A stretch of 25,437 nt of DNA. It comes from Gammaproteobacteria bacterium. Lineage in GTDB: Bacteria; Pseudomonadota; Gammaproteobacteria; DSM-16500. The notes under the pieces are model-generated. The model saw only the letters and a list, made by a program, of their open reading frames with translations. It did not search any database and was not told the DNA's origin. Shown here in pieces: positions 14,559-21,200 of this stretch (positions are counted from its first letter, which is position 1; each line of letters opens with the position of its first letter). A program made the position numbers and the translations under genes. The stretch covers positions 1 to 25,437 of the forward strand of contig VFKI01000138.1 of NCBI GenBank assembly GCA_009885665.1, read 5' to 3'.

Positions 14559-14596
14559 TGGGCGTCTAGTGCTTCGTTAAATTTAAATCTTCGGGT
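14559..14596 (+). repeat. 38-bp repeat, copy 2 (partner at 12018-12055)
   Basis: Read on the minus strand it begins with the same 18 bases, ACCCGAAGATTTAAATTT, as copy 1, and shares AGCACTAG after a 5-base variable spacer. The orientation is inverted relative to copy 1. Confidence 0.6.
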
Positions 14597-14626
14597 ATGA
14601 TCACGCATCTTGCGTCGGCCTTGAAA

Positions 14627-14691
14627 GGTTTTATTCGGAAAAAATGCTCAACGTACTTATGCGTACGCCTCGCTTTTTTTCGAACAAAACC
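14627..14691. repeat. Hairpin repeat, copy B (covarying-stem family)
   Basis: Outer arms GGTTTT and AAAACC enclose the family signature AAATGCTCA, a CGTAC/GTACG stem around TTATG-like loop bases, and GCTTTTTTTCG. It sits just downstream of trxA on the minus strand, where the stem and the T or A runs could serve as a terminator. Confidence 0.7.
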
Positions 14692-14707
14692 CTCCAATCC
14701 CTCGCAA

Positions 14708-15031
14708 TTACATATTTTCATCGATAAAACGTTTCAAGTCATTCGCTGATAATAAACCGACATGCGAAGCAGCGACTTCACCTTCTTTGAATAATATAAG
14801 CATAGGGATGCCGCGTACATTGAAGCGAGGAGGCGTCATGGCATTTTGATCGACGTCCATTTTGACGATTTGTACTTTGCCGTCATATGTCTTGGCCATG
14901 TCTTCTAACACGGGGGCGATCGCTTTGCATGGGCCGCACCAAGGTGCCCAAAAGTCGACGAGAACGGGTTGCGATGCTTGGATGACATCGGTTTCAAATG
15001 ATTGATCGGTAACTTGTTTTAATGTGCTCAT
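14708..15031 (-). CDS. trxA: Thioredoxin 1
   Basis: A 107-residue thioredoxin, the general cytoplasmic disulfide reductase. It has DFWAPWCGPCKAIAPVLE with the WCGPC redox centre, VDQNAMTPPRFNVRGIPMLI with the cis-Pro loop RGIP, and the usual C-terminal helix. Length equals that of E. coli TrxA (about 108). The frame is open to an ATG at 15133, but the extra 34 residues are basic and unlike the family, so I start at ATG 15031. It lies before rho, the same order as in E. coli. Confidence 0.95.
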   Translation of the reverse strand: MSTLKQVTDQSFETDVIQASQPVLVDFWAPWCGPCKAIAPVLEDMAKTYDGKVQIVKMDVDQNAMTPPRFNVRGIPMLILFKEGEVAASHVGLLSANDLKRFIDENM

Positions 15032-15098
15032 GAAAGGCTCGCTCTGTGATAATGATGTAATGGCCATTCTACCTGTTTTTAGTCGCCGAAAAAACCAC

Positions 15099-15126
15099 TT
15101 GCATTTATAAAGAATAGCGCCATAAT
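15099..15126 (+). promoter_or_regulatory. Candidate promoter for the polyamine operon
   Basis: TTGCAT (15099-15104) and CATAAT (15121-15126) are spaced by 16 bp, giving a predicted start near 15133 and a leader of about 35 bases to the deoxyhypusine-synthase-like gene. The site lies in the divergent region shared with trxA. Confidence 0.4.
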
Positions 15127-15167
15127 TCGCCATCGTTCAGTTCGTAATAGACCATGGGAGCCCCTCG

Positions 15168-16214
15168 ATGGACAAAACCAAAGCCGAGTTACTATCGCGT
15201 ACAGTACAGCATTTAGATATCAAAAAGTTTGATTTTGTTGCGCTGGTTGAAGCCATGCAAGGTACAGCGTTTCAAGCGCGTAATCTCGGGCGCGGTGCGG
15301 ATATTTATCACGCTATGTTGGCGGATACAGCATGTGGCGTCATATTGTGCTTGGCGGGCTCGCTAATCAGTGCCGGCTTAAAGCAAGTTATCCTTGATAT
15401 GATCAACCATAATATGGTCGATGCCATTGTCTCAACCGGCGCCAATATCGTTGACCAGGATTTTTTCGAAGCGTTAGGCTTCCGTCATTATCAGGGCTCT
15501 CCTTTCCTAGAAGATACCACTTTACAAAAATTGGCGATTGATCGTATCTATGACACGCTGATTGACGAAGATGATTTGCGTGTTTGTGATCACACAATTT
15601 TTGATATTGCGAATAGCTTGGCGCCACGCGCTTATTCCTCACGTGAATTTATTAGTGAAATGGGGCGCTGGCTTGTGCAGCAAAACAAAGGCACAGATTC
15701 CATTGTGCGCCGTGCTTATGAAAAAGAAATTCCGATTTTTGTGCCTGCTTTCAGTGATTGTAGTGCGGGTTTTGGTTTGGTTATGCATCAGGTGGCGCAT
15801 CCAGATGCACATGTTAGCATTGATTCAGTCAAAGATTTTCGTGAATTGACGCAGCTCAAAATTGCTGCCGGTGATACGGGCTTGTTGATGGTCGGTGGTG
15901 GCGTGCCTAAGAATTTTGCGCAAGATATCGTCGTTGCAGCTGAATTACTCGGTGCGGAAGTGCCACTGCATAAATATGCCGTGCAAATTACGGTGGCGGA
16001 TGAGCGTGATGGTGCATTATCGGGTTCAACGCTACGTGAAGCGTGTTCGTGGGGTAAAGTGTCTGTCGTGCATGAGCAAATGGTATTTTGTGAAGCGACC
16101 ATTGCGTTGCCCTTGATTGTGGGCTATGCCTATGGCAAAGGGGCATGGCAAAATCGCACGGCGCGCGCTTATGCACATTTGTTTGCGGATAAGTTGCCAG
16201 CAGCAACGGCATAG
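15168..16214 (+). CDS. Deoxyhypusine synthase-family enzyme, probable homospermidine synthase
   Basis: A 348-residue NAD-dependent enzyme of the deoxyhypusine synthase family. VGGGVPKNFAQ corresponds to the NAD-site GGGVPKH region, and SGSTLREACSWGKV holds the Lys that in human DHS forms the enzyme-butylamine intermediate (SWGK). Bacteria lack eIF5A, the eukaryotic acceptor. In Anabaena a homologue beside agmatinase is required for homospermidine, so transfer of an aminobutyl group from spermidine or putrescine to putrescine is the likely reaction here (inference from family and from speA/speB downstream). The ATG has GGGAG upstream. It shares a strand with speA after a 78-base gap that contains a repeat. 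Confidence 0.85.
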   Translation: MDKTKAELLSRTVQHLDIKKFDFVALVEAMQGTAFQARNLGRGADIYHAMLADTACGVILCLAGSLISAGLKQVILDMINHNMVDAIVSTGANIVDQDFFEALGFRHYQGSPFLEDTTLQKLAIDRIYDTLIDEDDLRVCDHTIFDIANSLAPRAYSSREFISEMGRWLVQQNKGTDSIVRRAYEKEIPIFVPAFSDCSAGFGLVMHQVAHPDAHVSIDSVKDFRELTQLKIAAGDTGLLMVGGGVPKNFAQDIVVAAELLGAEVPLHKYAVQITVADERDGALSGSTLREACSWGKVSVVHEQMVFCEATIALPLIVGYAYGKGAWQNRTARAYAHLFADKLPAATA

Positions 16215-16222
16215 CGATTTAC

Positions 16223-16278
16223 CGTATCTCACAAAAGATAGGGTAGGGGAACTGAGTCCGCAGTCAAACTGCATTGAG
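16223..16278 (+). repeat. About 56-bp repeat, copy 2, in the speA leader
   Basis: Matches the complement of 12613-12671 in order and spacing: CGTATCT, ACAAAAGATAGGGTA, GGGAACTGAGT, CAAACTGCAT. It fills nearly the whole gap before speA, ending at the speA Shine-Dalgarno. It can form TATCT/AGATA and GCAGT/ACTGC stems, so it could affect speA expression. Confidence 0.7.
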
Positions 16279-16292
16279 GAGAACCCGGCATC

Positions 16293-18185
16293 ATGAGTGA
16301 AAATTGGTCGATACAACAAGCGCGCGAAATTTATCATATTGCCCAATGGAGTGATGGTTTTTTTGATATTAATGAGCAAGGTAATATCTGCGCTTTGCCG
16401 CATGCCACGCGCGATCGTTCAGCAATTGATATGGCGGCGCTGACGAAAACTTTGCATGATGCGGGTATTGGCTTGCCGGTATTGGTGCGTTTTACGGGCA
16501 TTTTGCGTCAGCGTATTCAATCTTTGAATGCGGCATTTGAAAAAGCCATTCGCGATCATGATTATCAAGGCAATTATCTCAGCGCGTATCCAATCAAAGT
16601 CAATCAACAGCGTCGTGTCGCAGAAACTATTTTACATAATAGCGAAGTGAAGGTGGGCGTGGAAACAGGTAGTAAGCCTGAATTGCTCGCCGCGCTATCC
16701 TTAATGAAAGAAAGCGGCGCCGTTATTATTTGTAATGGTTATAAAGACCGTGAATATTTACGCCTTGCGTTAATTGCGCAACGGTTGGGTCACCAAGTGC
16801 TGATCATTTTAGAAAAATTTTCTGAATTGTCGTTGGTGCTCGAAGAATGTGAGCGGCTGGGTGTTGAGCCCTATTTGGGTGTGCGCATTCGTTTATCACA
16901 GACGGGTGAAGGCCGTTGGCAAGATTCGGGTGGAGAAAAATCTAAGTTTGGTTTTTCGGCGCCACAATTATTGCATATGCTGGAAAAGCTGCGTGCTGCG
17001 GGTAAATTGCATTGCTTGCGCGTGATTCATTCGCATCTTGGCTCGCAGGTTGCCAATATTTCACAAATCCAACGGTGTATGACGGAAGCGGCGCGTCACT
17101 ATCATGCGCTGCGTGAATTAGGTGCGCCGATTGATACCATCGATGTGGGAGGTGGGTTGGGTGTTGACTATGAAGGCACGCGCTCGCGTAATTATTTTTC
17201 GATGAATTATAGTGTGCAAGAATATGCGAACAATATTGTTTATACGCTAACAGAAATTTGTCAGCAACATAATTTACCGCAACCCAATATTATTACTGAA
17301 TCGGGGCGCGCGATCACCGCGCATCACGCAGTATTAATTACCAATGTGGTGACGACCGAACCGGCATGCGAAGTAACTGCATTAAAACCGCCGGCAGCGC
17401 ATGACAAAATGATTTTGCATAGTTTATGGCAAGCTTTAATCAGTTTATCTGAAAGTACGGCGCTTGAAGTGTACCATGATGTTTGTCATTGGATGTCGGA
17501 AGTCAATACTATGTATATTCATGGTTTGATCGGTTTAAAAGAGCGCGCCTATGCGGAACAAGTGTATTATGCTGCGTGTTTTCGTTTGCGTGATGTATTA
17601 AAACCTGCGGCACGCGCGCATCGGGAAGTATTGGATGAGTTGAACGAAAAGCTTGCGAATAAATTCGTGTGTAATTTTTCTTTATTTCAATCTTTACCGG
17701 ATGCGTGGGCGATTAATCAAGTGTTTCCCATTATGCCATTGTCGGGCTTGAACCAGCGTCCCAGCCAGCGGGGTATTTTGCATGATGTGACGTGTGATTC
17801 GGACGGGCGTATTGATCTGTATGTCAATAATTATGGCCTTGAAACAACGTTGCCATTGCCACCGTATGATCCAGAAAATCCATGGTTATTAGGCATTTTT
17901 TTGGTGGGCGCCTATCAAGAAATTCTGGGCGATTTGCATAATTTATTTGGTGATACCCATTCGGTACATGTGGAAACTACGCCAGATGGCGGCTACCGTT
18001 TATTGCATGCGATGGAAGGCGATACGGTGGAGTCGACATTGCGTTATGTGAATTTTGCGCGTGACGAAGTCGAGTCATCGTATCGTGCGCAATTGGAAAA
18101 TGCCAGTATAACAAAACATGAACGTGATGAATTTTTACATGATTTAGTTGCGGGTTTGGAAGGCTATACGTATTTTGAAGGGTAA
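16293..18185 (+). CDS. speA: Biosynthetic arginine decarboxylase
   Basis: A 630-residue PLP enzyme converting arginine to agmatine. Visible are the N-terminal WSIQQAREIYHIAQWSDGFF, the PLP-Lys motif YPIKVNQQRRVAE, RVIHSHLGSQVANI, the glycine loop IDVGGGLGVDYEGTRS, NIITESGRAITAHHAV and the C-terminal GYTYFEG. Length and order are typical for SpeA (about 630-660). GAGGAGAA lies upstream of ATG 16293, at the end of a 56-bp repeat. Only 4 bases separate its stop from the agmatinase gene, so the two are surely cotranscribed. Confidence 0.97.
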   Translation: MSENWSIQQAREIYHIAQWSDGFFDINEQGNICALPHATRDRSAIDMAALTKTLHDAGIGLPVLVRFTGILRQRIQSLNAAFEKAIRDHDYQGNYLSAYPIKVNQQRRVAETILHNSEVKVGVETGSKPELLAALSLMKESGAVIICNGYKDREYLRLALIAQRLGHQVLIILEKFSELSLVLEECERLGVEPYLGVRIRLSQTGEGRWQDSGGEKSKFGFSAPQLLHMLEKLRAAGKLHCLRVIHSHLGSQVANISQIQRCMTEAARHYHALRELGAPIDTIDVGGGLGVDYEGTRSRNYFSMNYSVQEYANNIVYTLTEICQQHNLPQPNIITESGRAITAHHAVLITNVVTTEPACEVTALKPPAAHDKMILHSLWQALISLSESTALEVYHDVCHWMSEVNTMYIHGLIGLKERAYAEQVYYAACFRLRDVLKPAARAHREVLDELNEKLANKFVCNFSLFQSLPDAWAINQVFPIMPLSGLNQRPSQRGILHDVTCDSDGRIDLYVNNYGLETTLPLPPYDPENPWLLGIFLVGAYQEILGDLHNLFGDTHSVHVETTPDGGYRLLHAMEGDTVESTLRYVNFARDEVESSYRAQLENASITKHERDEFLHDLVAGLEGYTYFEG

Positions 18186-18189
18186 TGCG

Positions 18190-19254
18190 ATGTCTGAGAT
18201 GATAGCAACATTTGATCCTAATGCAGCAGCCTTGGAAAATGCAGGCATTTTTGGGTTACCGTATACGGAAGAAACAGCGACGCTCGTGTATTTGCCTGTG
18301 CCATGGGAGGTAACGACATCCTATGGCGGTGGCACATCATTGGGGCCGGCGGCAATTTTTCGTGCCAGCCATCAAGTTGATTTATTTGATCTCGAAGTGT
18401 CTAAGCCCTATGAAGCGGGTTTGTATATGCTGGAAGAATCGCCTGACATTTATTTATTGAATGAGCATGCTAAAAAGCAAGCGCAATACGTCATTGCAGC
18501 GAGCGGTCGCGTGGAAAGTGATGAGAAATTACAAGCGGCGCTTGCCACGGTGAATAAGGCCGGTGATGCGTTAAATCAATATGTATACAATGAAACTAAA
18601 CGTTTATTCGTGGCCAATCAAATTCCAGCGATAGTTGGCGGAGATCATTCTGTGCCATTTGGTGCATTTCGAGCGGCGGCTGAACGTTTTCCGGCATTTG
18701 GCATTTTGCATTTTGATGCGCATTCTGACACGCGTGCAGCGTATGAAGGTTTTACTTGGTCGCATGCTTCTATTATGTATAATGCGCTGGAGCATATTCC
18801 ACAAATTAAAAAATTAGTGCAAGTGGGTATTCGTGATTTTTGTGAAGCGGAATATAATTACACGCAGCATGTGCAAAAAGACCGCGTACATGTTTTCTTT
18901 GATTTATATTTAAAAAATAAAAAAATGACGGGAAGTCATTGGGCGCAGTTAGTAGAAGAGATTATTGCGCCATTGCCTGAGTGGGTGTGGGTTTCATTTG
19001 ATATCGATGGCCTTGACCCACGTTTTTGTCCGCATACCGGCACGCCGGTGCCAGGCGGGCTTGATTATGTGGAGTGTTGTTATTTAATTGCGGCCGTGGT
19101 GCGCTCAGGGCGTAAAATAATTGGCTTTGATTTAAATGAGGTGGCGCCCGGCGCTGATGATGAATGGGATGCTAATGTTGCGGCGCGATTATTGTATAAA
19201 ATGAGTGCGTGGACCCTAGTTAGCCAAGGGAAAGCGCAGTTGCATGCAAAATGA
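18190..19254 (+). CDS. speB: Agmatinase (ureohydrolase family)
   Basis: A 354-residue binuclear-manganese ureohydrolase with VGGDHSVPFG, HFDAHSDTR and SFDIDGLDP, the three metal-binding motifs. It should hydrolyse agmatine from SpeA to putrescine and urea. It is longer than E. coli SpeB (306), with an N-terminal segment up to VPWEVTTSYGGGTSLGP and an insertion around 80-130, as in ureohydrolases found with DHS-like genes. I use ATG 18190, whose GAAGGG overlaps the speA stop; the upstream ATG 18148 lies within speA. Guanidinobutyrase or another ureohydrolase activity cannot be excluded, but the SpeA neighbour favours agmatine. Confidence 0.9.
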   Translation: MSEMIATFDPNAAALENAGIFGLPYTEETATLVYLPVPWEVTTSYGGGTSLGPAAIFRASHQVDLFDLEVSKPYEAGLYMLEESPDIYLLNEHAKKQAQYVIAASGRVESDEKLQAALATVNKAGDALNQYVYNETKRLFVANQIPAIVGGDHSVPFGAFRAAAERFPAFGILHFDAHSDTRAAYEGFTWSHASIMYNALEHIPQIKKLVQVGIRDFCEAEYNYTQHVQKDRVHVFFDLYLKNKKMTGSHWAQLVEEIIAPLPEWVWVSFDIDGLDPRFCPHTGTPVPGGLDYVECCYLIAAVVRSGRKIIGFDLNEVAPGADDEWDANVAARLLYKMSAWTLVSQGKAQLHAK

Positions 19255-19261
19255 AGGCAAT

Positions 19262-19425
19262 AGCTCAGCTCCCCCCGACAAACGGCCATCTTTGGGCAAT
19301 CTTTTGCGAGAAATTCCCTCAAAATGCTCACATACTTCTATGTATGCTCCGCTTTTTCGGAAATTTTTCGCAAAACCTTGCCTCAAATCTGGCCGTTTTC
19401 TGCAAAATCTGACCCCACCTGAGCT
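19262..19425. repeat. Long inverted-repeat element with hairpin copy C, between convergent genes
   Basis: Outer ends AGCTCAG (19262-19268) and CTGAGCT (19419-19425) enclose a 119-bp imperfect hairpin (19280-19398) whose arms begin AAACGGCC and end GGCCGTTT. Its centre has the family signature AAATGCTCA, a CATAC/GTATG stem and CGCTTTTTCGG. It lies between the 3' ends of speB (+) and the alcohol dehydrogenase gene (-) and is well placed to terminate both. Confidence 0.7.
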
Positions 19426-19445
19426 GTTACAAATGACAGGGCGTG

Positions 19446-19475
19446 AAGGGGAGCGTCGCGATTCGATTCTCCCCT
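19446..19475. terminator. Hairpin resembling the MITE core
   Basis: AGGGGAG (19447-19453) pairs with CTCCCCT (19469-19475), and the loop carries TCGCGATTC. This is close to the central palindrome of the MITE copies (GGGGGAGAATCGCGATTC), so it may be a worn relic of that element now serving as a bidirectional terminator. Confidence 0.4.
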
Positions 19476-19502
19476 AAGGCTCTGCGCATAAATAACGTCA
19501 TC

Positions 19503-20543
19503 CTACAACGTCGCCATATCAATCACAAAACGATATTTCACATCGCTCTTAATCGTGCGGTCATACGCTTCATTGATTTGGTCGATTGCGATAAGTTCGA
19601 TGTCTGAAGTGATATTTTTACTGCCACAAAAATCTAGCATTTCTTGTGTTTCTTTGATGCCGCCTATCAGGGAGCCAGATAAGCTGCGTCGATTTGTAAT
19701 TAACGAAAAAGCAGAAATAGCGGCGGGTTTTGTTGGCACGCCCACGATCGTCATGGTGCCGCCGCGATTCAATAAATTTAAATATACATTTAAATCGTGT
19801 TCGGCAGATACGGCATCTAAAATAAAATCAAATTTACCTGCCAGTGGCGCAAGTAGGCGTGGATCACGCGTGACGACAAATTGATGTGCGCCAAGGCGTT
19901 TGGCGTCTTCGGCTTTATTGGGCGATGTGCTAAAGACGGTAACGTCTGCCCCCATTGCTGCGGCCAGCTTCACGCCCATGTGACCGAGTCCGCCAAGACC
20001 CACAATGCCGACACGTTTGCCTGCGGTGATTTTGTTGCGCCGTAATGGTGAATATGTGGTGATACCCGCGCATAATAACGGCGCAGTTTTGGCGAGGTCC
20101 AAGTTTGGCGGAATACGTAAGACATATCTTTCATGGGTGACAATTTGATTAGAATAACCACCGAAAGTAGGGGTCTTGCCGTCGACTTCAACGCCGTTGT
20201 AGGTCATGGCGCGTTTAGGACAAAATTGCTCTTCATGTTCGTGACAGTTAGCGCATTCACGGCATGAGTCGACAAAACAACCGACGCCGACGGTGTCACC
20301 CACTTTGTATTGTGTGACTTGCTCGCCAACGTGGGTGATATGTCCGACAATTTCATGGCCGGGCACCATGGGAAAACGTGCGCCACCCCATTCATCGCGC
20401 GCTTGATGAATGTCAGAATGACATACGCCACAATAAGCAATTTTGATTAAGACATCATGGGCGCCAAGTGCGCGACGGGAAAAACTAAAAGGGGCGAGCG
20501 GGGACGTTGCGTTTTGTGCGGCATAGCCTTTAGTGGGTAGCAT
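19503..20543 (-). CDS. yahK: Zinc-dependent NADP alcohol/aldehyde dehydrogenase, YahK type
   Basis: A 346-residue medium-chain dehydrogenase. CGVCHSDIHQARDEW and GHEIVGH give catalytic-zinc ligands, the DSCRECANCHEHEEQFC segment carries the four Cys of the structural zinc, and GLGGLGHMGVKLA is the Rossmann loop. The ends GSLIGGIKETQEMLDFC and KYRFVID match E. coli YahK closely. The family reduces aldehydes to alcohols, usually with NADPH. GGAGA is 9 bases before the start. It is transcribed alone; the MITE insertion lies just upstream, between it and cdd. Confidence 0.9.
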   Translation of the reverse strand: MLPTKGYAAQNATSPLAPFSFSRRALGAHDVLIKIAYCGVCHSDIHQARDEWGGARFPMVPGHEIVGHITHVGEQVTQYKVGDTVGVGCFVDSCRECANCHEHEEQFCPKRAMTYNGVEVDGKTPTFGGYSNQIVTHERYVLRIPPNLDLAKTAPLLCAGITTYSPLRRNKITAGKRVGIVGLGGLGHMGVKLAAAMGADVTVFSTSPNKAEDAKRLGAHQFVVTRDPRLLAPLAGKFDFILDAVSAEHDLNVYLNLLNRGGTMTIVGVPTKPAAISAFSLITNRRSLSGSLIGGIKETQEMLDFCGSKNITSDIELIAIDQINEAYDRTIKSDVKYRFVIDMATL

Positions 20544-20574
20544 CTTTTATTCTCCATTATTGTTTCATTATCGA

Positions 20575-20590
20575 GTCAAGTCACGCGGTC
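20575..20590 (-). repeat. 16-bp duplication flanking MITE copy 2, left copy
   Basis: GTCAAGTCACGCGGTC here and GTCAAGTCGCGCGGTC at 20734-20749 differ by one base and abut the two ends of the MITE. On the minus strand this copy, read in the cdd frame, gives PRDLTR and then TAA, which looks like the gene end before insertion. Confidence 0.75.
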
Positions 20591-20733
20591 ACTATTCAGA
20601 TGGCTACTCGGGCGAAGCCCTCGTTACGCCACTTAAGGGGGAGAATCGCGATTCTCCCCCTTAAGAATCCCCCATCGCGCAAAGTCAGGTTGCATCTGGC
20701 TTCGCTGGTGTTTTTCGAAGATTGTGCTGAATG
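20591..20733 (-). mobile_element. MITE-like element, copy 2, inserted at the 3' end of cdd
   Basis: A 143-bp copy of the 352-504 element in opposite orientation, with the identical 34-bp palindrome (20632-20665). Terminal repeats are slightly worn here (ACTATTCAG and CTGAATGGT). It is flanked by a 16-bp direct repeat and provides the last 16 codons and the stop codon of the present cdd gene. Confidence 0.85.
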
Positions 20734-21128
20734 GTCAAGTCGCGCGGTCCAAATCCTGCAGGGAGCAGTTCGCCTACTGTATATGTTTTGTGCGCGCCGT
20801 GTAAATCAAATAAATGTACAGACGTATCGATCGTGGCAAATTCAAATATGCGCTGTCGACATGCGCCGCAGGGGGATGATACGCCGGGGCCTGTGACGAC
20901 GATCGCAATTTGTTGAATGGTTTGCTCGCCTGCTGCGACCATGGAGGTTATCGCGGTGGCTTCGGCGCATATTGTCAAGCCATACGAGGCATTTTCGACA
21001 TTGCAGCCCGTAAATAATGTGCCACGTGAAGTTTCAATGCAGGCGCCAACGGAAAAGTTGGAATACGGCGCATATGCATGATGATAAGCCGCGACGGCAT
21101 GTTGATAAAGTGTGTCAGGTGATTGCAT
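20685..21128 (-). CDS. cdd: Cytidine deaminase with element-derived C-terminus
   Basis: A 147-residue tetrameric-type cytidine deaminase, converting cytidine and deoxycytidine to the uridines in pyrimidine salvage. AYAPYSNFSVGACIE, CNVENASYGLTICAEATA (zinc Cys and catalytic Glu) and PCGACRQ (two zinc Cys) are present. The family normally ends shortly after LLPAGFGPRDL. Here TIQHNLRKTPAKPDAT follows and is read from MITE copy 2, so the protein is about 14 residues longer than its ancestor. The catalytic part is intact, so activity is likely retained. AAAAGG lies upstream of the ATG. Confidence 0.93.
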   Translation of the reverse strand: MQSPDTLYQHAVAAYHHAYAPYSNFSVGACIETSRGTLFTGCNVENASYGLTICAEATAITSMVAAGEQTIQQIAIVVTGPGVSSPCGACRQRIFEFATIDTSVHLFDLHGAHKTYTVGELLPAGFGPRDLTIQHNLRKTPAKPDAT

Positions 21129-21146
21129 AAATATATTACCTTTTAA

Positions 21147-21175
21147 AAATTCTCAGATAAGGAGCATGCACGAAA
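21147..21175. repeat. Paired 15-base motifs upstream of cdd
   Basis: AAATTCTCAGATAAG (21147-21161) and GGAGCATGCACGAAA (21161-21175) adjoin here. The same two motifs (the second with one difference) occur 50 bases apart in the intra-operon gap at 8439-8517, with the first motif in the opposite orientation. This may be the end of another small repeat element or a shared regulatory site. Confidence 0.45.
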
Positions 21176-21176
21176 G

Positions 21177-21200
21177 AAGTATCTTTTGCAGTAGATACTT
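21177..21200 (-). terminator. Terminator-like hairpin after ubiH
   Basis: AAGTATCT (21177-21184) pairs perfectly with AGATACTT (21193-21200) around an 8-base loop, overlapping the ubiH stop codon. On the minus strand it is followed by CTTTC, with only a short T stretch. Confidence 0.45.

Larger units (their letters stand above)
14402..14707. other. Gap between trxA and rho with two repeats
   Basis: No gene seen. This 306-base stretch contains the 38-bp repeat (14559-14596) and hairpin repeat copy B (14627-14691). On the minus strand these would be in the leader of rho, where autoregulation by Rho is known in E. coli. I see no long C-rich, G-poor site I would trust. Confidence 0.5.

Noticed and set aside
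15032..15133. 34-residue N-terminal extension of thioredoxin
   Set aside because: Basic sequence unlike the family; homology begins at Met 15031 and the length then matches E. coli TrxA.
20600..20896. 98-residue + strand frame across the MITE and cdd
   Set aside because: It spans a non-coding element and the antisense of cdd; no recognisable domain.
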